32,331 nucleotides of DNA from the IMG/VR virus record IMGVR_UViG_3300046542_000623, positions 1 through 32,331 of that record; one strand, written 5' to 3'. The notes below the pieces were generated by a model. It was not told where the DNA came from, did no database searches, and saw only the letters and a program-made list of their open reading frames with translations. The position numbers and the translations under genes are program-made. Source of the DNA: a virus. Shown here piece after piece: positions 7,237 to 13,419 of this stretch (its first letter is position 1; every line of letters starts with the position of its first letter).

Positions 7237-7635
7237 CTAGTTTGTTGTGCCGTTCTTCGCCGGGGCAGCACTTTTGATGTGTTCTGTTTCGTCAGGCAGG
7301 GGGGCGACAGCATTGATCATTGCGTCGATTGCGGACCATAGGCTTTCGGGAAGGCGCCCCAATCGTTCCAGGTGGATGATTTTGCGGACTATCGCCTGAG
7401 CTGTGGTGCTAAGGCCATCGATTGAATCGTTAGGCTCAACTCCATAGGCGAGCCAAGTTCGAGTGACCTTTAGGTGGTCCGCAATCGTATTGATGTCTTC
7501 AAAAGACGGCTGGCGTGTGCCTGCAAGCCACTTCTGCATGCCTGCTGGTGTCATGCCGAATTGCTCGGCTAGACGCTCTTGAGATACGCCCAGATCTCTC
7601 ATGCGGTGCTTAGCCCGCTCTCTCCATGTATCCAT
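7237..7635 (-). CDS. CI-type HTH repressor without protease domain
   Basis: From MDTWRERAKHRM the product is 132 aa with an XRE-type helix-turn-helix at about 17-38 (SQERLAEQFGMTPAGMQKWL). This is followed by DINTIADHLKVTRTWLAYG, the usual repressor continuation. The C-terminal part is helical (RKIIHLERLGRLPESLWSAI) and probably dimerises. There is no S24/LexA autoprotease domain, so induction by RecA-stimulated self-cleavage is not expected. The frame is open up to 7719, but those codons cross the operator sites, so the ATG at 7635 is preferred, leaving a leader of roughly 60 bp. It faces the Cro-like gene across two operators. It is the likely ligand of the ATCCA-NNN-TGGAT sites. Confidence 0.8.
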   Translation of the reverse strand: MDTWRERAKHRMRDLGVSQERLAEQFGMTPAGMQKWLAGTRQPSFEDINTIADHLKVTRTWLAYGVEPNDSIDGLSTTAQAIVRKIIHLERLGRLPESLWSAIDAMINAVAPLPDETEHIKSAAPAKNGTTN

Positions 7636-7693
7636 GAAGCAAGTGTCCCAAGGCGCAACCTTATGCGGAATGCACAAAATGGAGTTCATAGCT

Positions 7694-7722
7694 TTGCAAT
7701 CCATTGTGGATTGATCCATAAT
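7694..7722 (+). promoter_or_regulatory. Rightward early promoter (PR-like)
   Basis: A -35 TTGCAA (7694-7699; 4 of 6) is separated by 17 bp from the -10 CATAAT (7717-7722; 5 of 6). Both operator copies of the OR pair overlap it. The expected transcription start, 6-7 bp after the -10, coincides with the ATG of the Cro-like gene at 7729, predicting a leaderless message. Confidence 0.6.
7699..7711. promoter_or_regulatory. Repressor operator OR copy 1 (ATCCA-TTG-TGGAT)
   Basis: Third copy of the 13-bp operator with perfect ATCCA/TGGAT arms. It occupies the spacer of the rightward promoter, in the divergent region between the repressor and the Cro-like gene. Confidence 0.75.
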
Positions 7723-7726
7723 GGAT
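7714..7726. promoter_or_regulatory. Repressor operator OR copy 2 (ATCCA-TAA-TGGAT)
   Basis: Fourth copy of the operator, 15 bp centre to centre from copy 1. It covers the -10 of the rightward promoter and ends 2 bp before the ATG of the Cro-like gene. The tighter spacing than at OL (15 against 24 bp) may give different cooperativity. Confidence 0.75.
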
Positions 7727-7728
7727 CA

Positions 7729-7953
7729 ATGCAATTAAGAACCTATCTCCAGCAGCATGGCTTCACCATGGCTTCGTTCGGTCAGCGCCTTGCTCCGCCC
7801 GTAAGTGCCGGCAAGGTCAATCACTGGTTGCGTGGAACGCGCCGGGTGAGTCTGGAAGAGGCATTGCAGATCCATGCCCTGACCCAAGGCGAAGTCAGCC
7901 TGCAAGATTTGGCAAGTCGAGAAGCGCCTCAACCGGCATTGGCTAATGCGTAG
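7729..7953 (+). CDS. Cro/YdaS-like small HTH regulator
   Basis: The 74-aa product (MQLRTYLQQHGFTMASFGQR) reads like a YdaS/Cro-type helix-turn-helix protein. Helices span residues about 3-40, including VSAGKVNHWLRGTRRVSLEEA as the recognition and following helix, then IHALTQGEVSLQDL, the usual YdaS ending. It is the first gene right of the repressor and is transcribed away from it. The ATG is only 2 bp downstream of an operator, with no room for a Shine-Dalgarno site, so the message is predicted to be leaderless. A longer frame from 7579 would overlap the repressor gene and is not credible. An internal ATG at 7768 is an alternative start. It would act as the lytic antagonist of the repressor. 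Confidence 0.75.
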   Translation: MQLRTYLQQHGFTMASFGQRLAPPVSAGKVNHWLRGTRRVSLEEALQIHALTQGEVSLQDLASREAPQPALANA

Positions 7954-8134
7954 CGCAGCAATGCAGCGCAGGGGCTTTCTGGGCATGTGCTTGTTCAACA
8001 TTCTCGGCAGGGTAGAGCCCGTGCCCGCCCGTGGGGTGGCGGAGGCTGCCAGCCCTTCGGCTGATATCGCGGTGTTGGTGGAGCGTTGGAGCGCTTGGCG
8101 CGTTACACGCCTGCTCCATGTACAGCAGCGCCAT
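7943..8134 (-). CDS. Doubtful small ORF downstream of the 78-aa gene
   Basis: A 63-aa frame (MALLYMEQACNAPSAP start) overlaps the end of the 78-aa gene by 32 bp and reaches 11 bp into the Cro-like gene on the other strand. Third codon positions are GC-rich, as in real genes of this genome, but no Shine-Dalgarno site or family is seen, and the product is rich in His, Ala and Pro. A 71-aa frame on the opposite strand (7946-8161) competes with it. If neither is coding, this stretch is an untranslated spacer. Confidence 0.25.
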   Translation of the reverse strand: MALLYMEQACNAPSAPTLHQHRDISRRAGSLRHPTGGHGLYPAENVEQAHAQKAPALHCCATH

Positions 8135-8339
8135 GAAGTCCCGTCAACAGGGCGGCCGTAGCCATGTCCCCTTCTTTTTCCGCCGCCGCGCCGAATGCTG
8201 CGAGCGCCTCGGCAAAGCGTCGCTGTTCGGTGGCCGGTATGTATTGCACTGCAAGCATCGTGAGTGCTCCCAAGGCTTCTTCGATGGCGTTGAGCCGCTG
8301 CATAGCGTGTTCGAGGCTTGGGGTGGTTGTAGCCGGCAT
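8103..8339 (-). CDS. Small helical hypothetical protein between cro and cII positions
   Basis: From MPATTTPSLEHAMQRL the product is 78 aa with two clean amphipathic helices (NAIEEALGALTMLAVQ and EQRRFAEALAAFGAAAEKEG). AGGAG lies 7 bp before the ATG at 8339, which favours this start over the in-frame ATG at 8390. No family is recognised. It is transcribed leftward, opposite to the Cro-like gene and to the CII-like gene that flank it. Rightward transcription from PR would run antisense through it, up to the terminators at 8394-8478. A small regulator or an anti-repressor would fit this position, but the sequence does not show it. Confidence 0.55.
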   Translation of the reverse strand: MPATTTPSLEHAMQRLNAIEEALGALTMLAVQYIPATEQRRFAEALAAFGAAAEKEGDMATAALLTGLHGAAVHGAGV

Positions 8340-8393
8340 GGCGGTCTCCTGTTTCGTGGTTGCCAGGGGTTTGGTCGACTCCCTGCGCATTTT

Positions 8394-8431
8394 CCGCCAC
8401 CTGTCCTTTGCGGACGGTGGCGGCTTTTTCT
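8394..8431 (+). terminator. Rho-independent terminator, rightward, first of two
   Basis: Arms CCGCCACC (8394-8401) and GGTGGCGG (8416-8423) enclose an inner GTCC/GGAC stem with one bulged base and a TTTGC loop. CTTTTTCTT follows. It would stop the transcript of the Cro-like gene before the CII-like gene, as tR1 does in lambda. Confidence 0.75.
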
Positions 8432-8439
8432 TGCGAGGG

Positions 8440-8478
8440 TTCGATACATGGGTTCATGTATCGAAGTCTCTTTTTTTT
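8440..8478 (+). terminator. Second rightward hairpin with T-tract
   Basis: An 11-bp perfect inverted repeat, TTCGATACATG and CATGTATCGAA (8440-8465) with a GGTT loop, is followed 5 bp later by eight T residues (8471-8478). It can act as a second terminator in tandem. The symmetric duplex could also be a protein-binding site. Confidence 0.55.
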
Positions 8479-8492
8479 GCCTGCGTGAGTCA

Positions 8493-8529
8493 TTCCGAAC
8501 GGTTCCGAATGATTCGGAACCGTTCGGAA
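8493..8529. repeat. 37-bp perfect palindrome of four TTCCGAA heptamers
   Basis: Two 18-bp arms are exact reverse complements around a single G at 8511. Each arm is itself a direct repeat: TTCCGAA-CGG-TTCCGAA on the left and TTCGGAA-CCG-TTCGGAA on the right. It sits 31 bp upstream of the CII-like gene, after the terminators, with no T-tract of its own. An operator for a dimeric or tetrameric regulator of the replication genes is the simplest reading. Confidence 0.8.
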
Positions 8530-8560
8530 CGTGGGCTAGATCACAGTGAAGAGGTGACCC

Positions 8561-8944
8561 GTGAGCGATGAAATTTTGATGTACGACGATGAGTTGGAGG
8601 CCGCAAAGGCCGCTGTTCAGCGGCTGGGCGGGGCGAAGAAGGTGGGCGAAATGCTGTACCCAGATAAGCAGCCTGAGGCCGCTGCGCGCTATTTGCTTGA
8701 TGCATTGAACCCGTCCCGTGCCGAGCGATTGAGCCCCTCGCAATTGCTGCTCCTGATGCGCAAGGCGCGGGAAGTCGGCTTCCATGGCCTGGCAGCTTAC
8801 TTCATGCGTGAAGCCGGATACACCCCACCTGTGCCCCTGGACCCGGTGACCGAAGTCACACGCATCACACAAAGCTTGGAGCGTGTGATGGGCGTGGCAC
8901 AGCAGCTGGTGGCGCAGCTGGAACGCACGAAGGGCCAAGGTTAA
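8561..8944 (+). CDS. CII-like phage regulatory protein
   Basis: The 127-aa product (MSDEILMYDDELEAAKAA) contains LGGAKKVGEMLYPDKQPEA and YLLDALNPSRAERLSPSQLL (about 22-62). This layout matches the Phage_CP76/CII-type regulators found between cro and replication genes: a helix-turn-helix, then an asparagine-proline turn, then SPSQLL. The C-terminal third is helical (RITQSLERVMGVAQQLVAQL) and likely multimerises. The start is GTG, supported by AGAGGTG 5-7 bp upstream; the nearby ATG is in another frame. Its stop overlaps the primase start (TAATG at 8942-8946). The 37-bp palindrome just upstream is a candidate binding site for it or for a partner. Confidence 0.6.
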   Translation: MSDEILMYDDELEAAKAAVQRLGGAKKVGEMLYPDKQPEAAARYLLDALNPSRAERLSPSQLLLLMRKAREVGFHGLAAYFMREAGYTPPVPLDPVTEVTRITQSLERVMGVAQQLVAQLERTKGQG

Positions 8945-10014
8945 TGGACAACTACCACAAGGTGCTCGAGCAGATGGAGGCATTCGGAATTGAACTGCGC
9001 CCTCGTGACTTGCGAGAGATACCGAACCGCATAGACAAGGGCAGCAAGCTGACCATTGGCAAGGGCGGAAAGGATTGGTGCAAGCTGTTTCTGTACCAGC
9101 CTGACGCCGGTGGCTCATACGTGACTGGATCATTCGGGACCTACCGCTGCGGTGGCGCCTGGCAGAAAGTGGAGGTCGATTGGGCCCCTTTGTCGGAGGC
9201 CGAAAGAAGCCGGCAAACTGCCCAGCGCAAGGCGGTCGCTGAGGCTGCCGCGATTGAGCGCGCTGCTGAGGTCGCCAACGCGGCGGCTGAAGCGATAGAC
9301 ATCTGGCGTAAGGGGGTGAAGGCAGTCACCGCACCATATCTTCAGAAAAAGCAGGTGGACGGCGAGGCGTTCCGCGTCCTGAGCCGCCAGTTGGTTCTGC
9401 GCTGGCCAGCGAAGAAGCGTGGAGAAGAGGATACGGTGCTGCGCATGCCCGAGGGCACGATTCTGTTGCCGCTGGTGCGGCCGGATCTGCCGCGAGCCGA
9501 TGCGTTGCGCGGTCTTCAATTCATAAAACCCGATGGCGCGAAGATCTATCTGCGGGCCTTCGATAAGCCGGGCTGCTGCGTGCGTCTTGGCGACATCGAT
9601 GTCGACAAGACTGCATTACTTCTGGTTGTCGAGGGTTACGCGACCGGATGCACGGCGCGCATGGCGACCGAGTGTCGTTTCCCGGTTTTCGTTGCGTTGG
9701 ATGCTGGCAACTTGGCTCATGTGGTGCCACTGCTGCGCTCGCAGTATCCATTCACGCGAATCTTAGTCTTGGCCGATGACGATTATTTGACGCGTGACAA
9801 GCGAACGGGCGAACTCATCAATCCTGGCCGCACCGCCGCTCGAAATGTGGCCCGTAAAACAGGCGGTTGTGATCATGTGTGGCCCATTTTCAAGGGAGCC
9901 ACGCGCGGACCGAAGGACTCGGACTTCAACGACCTGCACGTTCTTGAGGGTCTGGCTGTAGTGCAGCGGCAACTGACTGGTGTGGTCGACATGATGGCGA
10001 GACGCTATGGCTGA
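8944..10014 (+). CDS. Toprim-domain DNA primase
   Basis: The 356-aa product carries a Toprim domain: the glutamate motif LLLVVEGYATG (226-235), the acidic motif VLADDD (275-280) and DFNDLH (327-332). Upstream sequence has the primase-type stretch TILLPLVRP...LRGLQFIKPDGAK (172-200). The N-terminal 60 residues are a separate basic region, not a clear CHC2 zinc finger; only isolated cysteines (C46, C69) are present. Together with the next gene it resembles the split primase/helicase pair of many betaproteobacterial phages, where one protein primes and the other unwinds. Start overlaps the preceding stop by one base; the end overlaps the helicase start by 8 bp, so production is coupled. Confidence 0.85.
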   Translation: MDNYHKVLEQMEAFGIELRPRDLREIPNRIDKGSKLTIGKGGKDWCKLFLYQPDAGGSYVTGSFGTYRCGGAWQKVEVDWAPLSEAERSRQTAQRKAVAEAAAIERAAEVANAAAEAIDIWRKGVKAVTAPYLQKKQVDGEAFRVLSRQLVLRWPAKKRGEEDTVLRMPEGTILLPLVRPDLPRADALRGLQFIKPDGAKIYLRAFDKPGCCVRLGDIDVDKTALLLVVEGYATGCTARMATECRFPVFVALDAGNLAHVVPLLRSQYPFTRILVLADDDYLTRDKRTGELINPGRTAARNVARKTGGCDHVWPIFKGATRGPKDSDFNDLHVLEGLAVVQRQLTGVVDMMARRYG

Positions 10015-11674
10015 GGGCACTGACAACGTCGACGCGGCATCGTTGTCGTCAGCGGCGCCACCGCATGCGGCCGAAGAGCCGCATGCTTCGAAAGCTCTCG
10101 GCGCGACAGCGCCGCTGGATCGGGCTGTCGTGCATGTGGACTTTCAGGCAGGCGTGCGCGTCGGCGAGGACGCAGCCCGGGCCGAACTTTCGCTGCTTCC
10201 CCCTCCCCCCAAATTAAGCGCAGCTGCGCGCGACTCTGGGGATGGGGGTGGTGAGGCTGCCGCCGATAAATCAGATCCTCCGGTGCAAGGCCGCAAGAAA
10301 GATAAGACCGTTGACTGGGGAAAGTTCAATCATCTCGCGGAACATTTCGTGCTGATCTATGGGACCGACACGGTCTGGGATGGAGCCGAGCGGCTGATTA
10401 TGAAGATTGCGAATATGGGCCACGCGCATGGTGCCGACATGGTCCGCATGTGGAAGGCTAGCGAGCGCCGGCGCACGGTGCGACTGGAGGACGTGGTGTT
10501 CGATCCGACCCTGACCAGCGATCCAGAAACTACCGTGAACCTATACGACGGCATGGCAATGGAGCCGAAAGAAGGCGATGTGGAGCCAATGATGGAACTG
10601 ATCCAGTTCCTGACCAGCCGTGCCACTTCAGATGAAGGCGACACCGGCGATGTTCAGCACTGGCTGCTTTGCTGGCTGGCATATCCGCTGCAGAACCCTG
10701 GTGCGAAGCTGCGTTCCGCTGTGGTCATGCATGGCGATGAAGGCGCCGGCAAGAATTTCCTTTTCGACATGATGGTCGCCATATATGGAAAGTATGGGGC
10801 GCTGGTGGGCCAGGATGAACTTGAGGACAAGTTCAACGATTGGCGCAGTTGCAAGCTGTTCGTAGTGGGCGACGAAGTGTCCAGCCGGGCCGAGCTGGTG
10901 CACAACAAGAACCGGCTCAAAGCCCTGATCACATCACCCACAGTGCAGATCAATCCGAAGAACTTGACGCGCCGGGAAGAGAAGAACCACATGAACATTG
11001 TGTTCCTCTCGAATGAACTGCAGCCGCTGGCCCTGGACAACTCGGATCGGCGCTATCTGGTGGTGTACACGCCGCGAGCAAAGGGCTTTGAGTACTACAA
11101 GAAGTTGGGTGAGTGGCGCGATGGCGGCGGCATTCAGGCTTTTTATCACTACCTGCTGAACTATCCGCTGGGCGACTTCCATCCGTATGCCCCGGCCCCC
11201 ATGACGGACGCCAAGTCGGCGCTGATCGAGATCAATCGCAAGAGCCCCGAACTCTTCTGGGCGGAGTGGCAGGGTGGGGAGCTGGATCTGCCGTACATGG
11301 CCTGTGCGCTTTCTCAAGCCTACGCCGCCTACCTGAAATGGTGTCAGCGGACCGGAGACCGATATCCATTCAAGCAGTCGCAGTTCACGCCAACAGTAGT
11401 GCGCTTTGCTGAGGGCCAGGGCAAAGCTGCACGCGTGAAGGCAATGAACGTCACCCGGCCAGGCCACGCGAAGAAGACTGAGCGCATGTTCCTTGTCGCT
11501 GACCCGGTGTTGCGTGCGGCGGATGCAGACCCTGACGCGCCGGGAATGACTGAGGGGGAGTGGGCTTCCGAGGCTGTGAAGAGCTTTGGCGACGCGCTGC
11601 GCCGGTATGCAGGTTACGGCTCTGGCTCCCCCTCCCTCAATGATCACGATCAAGGCAATGGAGGGCAGAACTGA
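10007..11674 (+). CDS. SF3-like phage replicative helicase (DUF5906 type)
   Basis: The 555-aa product has a Walker A box GDEGAGKN (243-250), a Walker B strand KLFVVGDE (283-290), the sensor strand NIVFLSNE (330-337) and an arginine-finger type DRRY (347-350). This is the order expected in D5/SF3-type primase-helicases. The first 100 residues are low-complexity (Ala, Pro, Gly rich) and probably disordered. The C-terminal 120 residues are basic and may hold a DNA-binding winged helix. It should unwind phage DNA at the origin, and the repeat cluster directly downstream is the best origin candidate. The start overlaps the primase end by 8 bp. Confidence 0.85.
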   Translation: MAEGTDNVDAASLSSAAPPHAAEEPHASKALGATAPLDRAVVHVDFQAGVRVGEDAARAELSLLPPPPKLSAAARDSGDGGGEAAADKSDPPVQGRKKDKTVDWGKFNHLAEHFVLIYGTDTVWDGAERLIMKIANMGHAHGADMVRMWKASERRRTVRLEDVVFDPTLTSDPETTVNLYDGMAMEPKEGDVEPMMELIQFLTSRATSDEGDTGDVQHWLLCWLAYPLQNPGAKLRSAVVMHGDEGAGKNFLFDMMVAIYGKYGALVGQDELEDKFNDWRSCKLFVVGDEVSSRAELVHNKNRLKALITSPTVQINPKNLTRREEKNHMNIVFLSNELQPLALDNSDRRYLVVYTPRAKGFEYYKKLGEWRDGGGIQAFYHYLLNYPLGDFHPYAPAPMTDAKSALIEINRKSPELFWAEWQGGELDLPYMACALSQAYAAYLKWCQRTGDRYPFKQSQFTPTVVRFAEGQGKAARVKAMNVTRPGHAKKTERMFLVADPVLRAADADPDAPGMTEGEWASEAVKSFGDALRRYAGYGSGSPSLNDHDQGNGGQN

Positions 11675-11844
11675 TGCAGCAACGTTACGTAGTTACGCCT
11701 TCGCATAACGCTGAAAGCCAGAACCGGCGCGGGTTGTTACGCGATTACGCGGTTACTCAGGGCTCACAGGCGCATGTGTGCACACAGGAGTGCGCATGGG
11801 TGTGCGTGCAGGCATGTGTGTGCGAGGTGCACGTAAATGCGTAA
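11674..11844 (+). CDS. Doubtful 56-aa ORF through the repeat region
   Basis: An ATG overlapping the helicase stop (TGATG at 11672-11676) opens a 56-aa frame (MQQRYVVTPSHNAESQNR start, cysteine and valine rich end). The coupling junction favours translation. However, the frame lies inside a cluster of GTTACG repeats and a TG-rich stretch, whose composition alone explains the odd Cys/Val-rich C-terminus. No family is recognised. It is more likely a by-product of the repeat DNA than a functional protein, but a short coupled peptide cannot be excluded. Confidence 0.3.
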   Translation: MQQRYVVTPSHNAESQNRRGLLRDYAVTQGSQAHVCTQECAWVCVQACVCEVHVNA

Positions 11845-11905
11845 CCGTGTAACTCACTAGGCGTGGTGCGGGTTGCGTGGTTACGCGTGCGCGTAATCGC
11901 ATAAC
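11684..11905. repeat. Iteron-like cluster of GTTACG hexamers with 8-bp phasing
   Basis: Hexamers close to GTTACG recur with exactly 8-bp spacing: 11684 and 11692; then 11736, 11744 and 11752. In the opposite orientation CGTAAC-type copies lie at 11840 and 11848, then 11892 and 11900, with a lone forward copy at 11880 and a reverse variant at 11704. The two blocks flank a TG/CA-rich alternating tract (about 11766-11835). An A/T-rich stretch (11906-11937) follows. This looks like initiator-binding repeats with an unwinding element, directly after the helicase gene. Confidence 0.65.
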
Positions 11906-11936
11906 TCCATTTCTATTTATTGAAAAGGAAAAGCAA

Positions 11937-12122
11937 ATGAAATCGGTCGATCAGTTGGTCAGCGAAGGCGGCTCCCGATGCGTGTTGTGTGCGTGCAACG
12001 GCACCCCCCCTATGGGTCCTCCCGGCGCCGGAATTCACCGGGGTAATTCGGCCCCCGCACACGCGCCAGTCGCTGCCTTGCATCAAAGTGAACGATCAGG
12101 TGAACGCAGGGGCTGCAAGTGA
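11937..12122 (+). CDS. Small hypothetical ORF before TerS
   Basis: The frame begins MKSVDQLVSEGGSRCVLC and gives 61 aa. The start has a good Shine-Dalgarno sequence (AAAGGAAA, 11929 region), and the stop overlaps the GTG start of the small terminase (GTGA at 12119-12122), both signs of a real coupled gene. The second half is rich in Pro, Gly and Ala and has no fold signal. A CxxC pair (CVLCAC) near residue 15 might bind metal. No family is recognised. It could serve mainly as a translated leader for the terminase gene. Confidence 0.45.
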   Translation: MKSVDQLVSEGGSRCVLCACNGTPPMGPPGAGIHRGNSAPAHAPVAALHQSERSGERRGCK

Positions 12123-12688
12123 ACGGCCGCGTACAGCTGATCAGCCAGTCGGAGTACGCCCGGCGCCGTGGCGTGGCGAAGTCGGCGGTGGCCAAGGCAG
12201 TGGCCGAGGGCCGGATTACGCTGATCAACGGCAAGGTGGACCCGGCCGTGGCCGATATCCAGTGGGAACAAAACACCCGCGCCCGCGCCGACAGCAAGCG
12301 CACAGGCGCGTCGTCTGGGATAGGTGCAGGGGAGGGCCTGCCTACAACTCAAGCCCCTGCCAACGCCCCGGATTCGGTCCCTGCTGCGCCCGGCTATAAC
12401 GACTACCGCGCCATCCGAGAAAAAGCAGATGCCGAAATGGCGCAACGCGCCAACCTCAAGGACGCGGGCCTGCTGGTTGATCGCGTGCGCGTTGAGCGTG
12501 GCGTTTTTGACGTGGTCCGCGTCTACCGCGATGCGGTCATGGCCATCGGCCAGCGCGCCGCACCCAAATGCATAGGCCTAGCCGACGCCCGCGACGTCGA
12601 ACATGTCATCACCGATGAAACTCGCAAAGCGCTTGAGGGCTTCGAGGCCCGACTGCTGGCGTTGCTGCCTCCGAAGGAAACCACCTGA
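12119..12688 (+). CDS. terS: Terminase small subunit (Nu1-like)
   Basis: The 189-aa product starts with a helix-turn-helix (ISQSEYARRRGVAKSAVAKA, about residues 8-27) for recognition of the packaging site. A Pro/Ala-rich linker (70-95) follows, then a helical region (YRAIREKADAEMAQRANLKD) that in the Nu1 family dimerises and contacts the large subunit. It begins with GTG overlapping the preceding stop. Its own stop overlaps an ATG (TGATG at 12686-12690), the junction that in relatives would lead into TerL. Here TerL is displaced by 790 bp carrying an antisense gene. Role: binds cos/pac DNA and loads the packaging motor. Confidence 0.75.
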   Translation: MNGRVQLISQSEYARRRGVAKSAVAKAVAEGRITLINGKVDPAVADIQWEQNTRARADSKRTGASSGIGAGEGLPTTQAPANAPDSVPAAPGYNDYRAIREKADAEMAQRANLKDAGLLVDRVRVERGVFDVVRVYRDAVMAIGQRAAPKCIGLADARDVEHVITDETRKALEGFEARLLALLPPKETT

Positions 12689-12852
12689 TGCGCAACCATC
12701 AATTTATTCAGTCCAGAGAAAGCGCACCGATCGCTGACGAGTTTGCCTTCCGCGGCTCTCTGGCAGGGGGGGGTAACGGAGAACTGGAGAGGCTAGATTC
12801 GGACGCTGAGCAGTGCATGAAATCACTTGCAGATAGTGCACATGGACTATTT

Positions 12853-13419
12853 CTAATCCACAAAACCTTGCTCTTCGGGCGTCAATGGTTTTACGTGCGG
12901 CAGCGATCCCTTTTCAAAGTCCAAGAGCGCCGCGCGCAGTGTTACATGGGCGTAATAAATCACATCCTTTATACGCGTGAGGTGTGTCATCCTTTCATTT
13001 CTATTCATTTGATGCCAGCCGACTTTTGCGTTCTCGAATTCCCGCAACTCACGGCCTATGGCTTTGAGACAGCCGATGGCCACTGCCGCGCGATATGCGG
13101 CATTGTTTGGCAAAGGCTCAAGAAGCGAAAGAGCTTCTGCATCCAACACACTGATTGCGGATTCCCACCTTTCAGGCAACAGGGTCGGAAAATTATCGCA
13201 AATGGCGATATCGATTTTTTGAATCTTAAGACTAACGTTTATACGACCGACTATGTCGACGATGTCTGTCAGTTGAGGGTGGTAAGTGGCCGCGTGAAGT
13301 CCAGCCATCTTTCTAGCAACTTTTCGCGCTTTGTATTCGGTGCGGCTTGCGATGCCGAGTGCCGCAATAGTTGCCGCTACGGTTGCGACAGCAGAAATAG
13401 CGTTCCAGTTCCAGTCCAT
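12853..13419 (-). CDS. Antisense membrane-anchored protein inserted between TerS and TerL
   Basis: The 188-aa product begins MDWNWNAISAVATVAATIAA, an N-terminal hydrophobic segment to about residue 22. A basic stop-transfer region (SRTEYKARKVARK) and a helical cytoplasmic body follow. I do not recognise a family. It is encoded against all neighbours, inside the terminase operon, and its base composition is lower in GC than the flanking genes. These are features of a moron, a cargo gene expressed from its own promoter in the lysogen. I could not identify a convincing promoter or terminator around it. The opposite strand frame (12688-13482) is open too but gives an unnatural protein. Exclusion or defence are candidate roles by position and topology only. 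Confidence 0.7.
   Translation of the reverse strand: MDWNWNAISAVATVAATIAALGIASRTEYKARKVARKMAGLHAATYHPQLTDIVDIVGRINVSLKIQKIDIAICDNFPTLLPERWESAISVLDAEALSLLEPLPNNAAYRAAVAIGCLKAIGRELREFENAKVGWHQMNRNERMTHLTRIKDVIYYAHVTLRAALLDFEKGSLPHVKPLTPEEQGFVD

Noticed and set aside
7636-7698. Promoter for the repressor gene (PRM-like)
   Set aside because: Only weak hexamers such as TATGAA were found on the minus strand with no matching -35 at a proper distance; not strong enough to annotate.
7735-8493. 252-codon minus-strand frame across the Cro-like region
   Set aside because: It overlaps the Cro-like gene, terminators and the 78-aa gene in another frame; the translation is low quality and starts inside the palindrome.
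12689-12852. Terminator or promoter downstream of the antisense insert
   Set aside because: Only a weak GTGCA/TGCAC pairing is visible and no T-tract follows on the minus strand.
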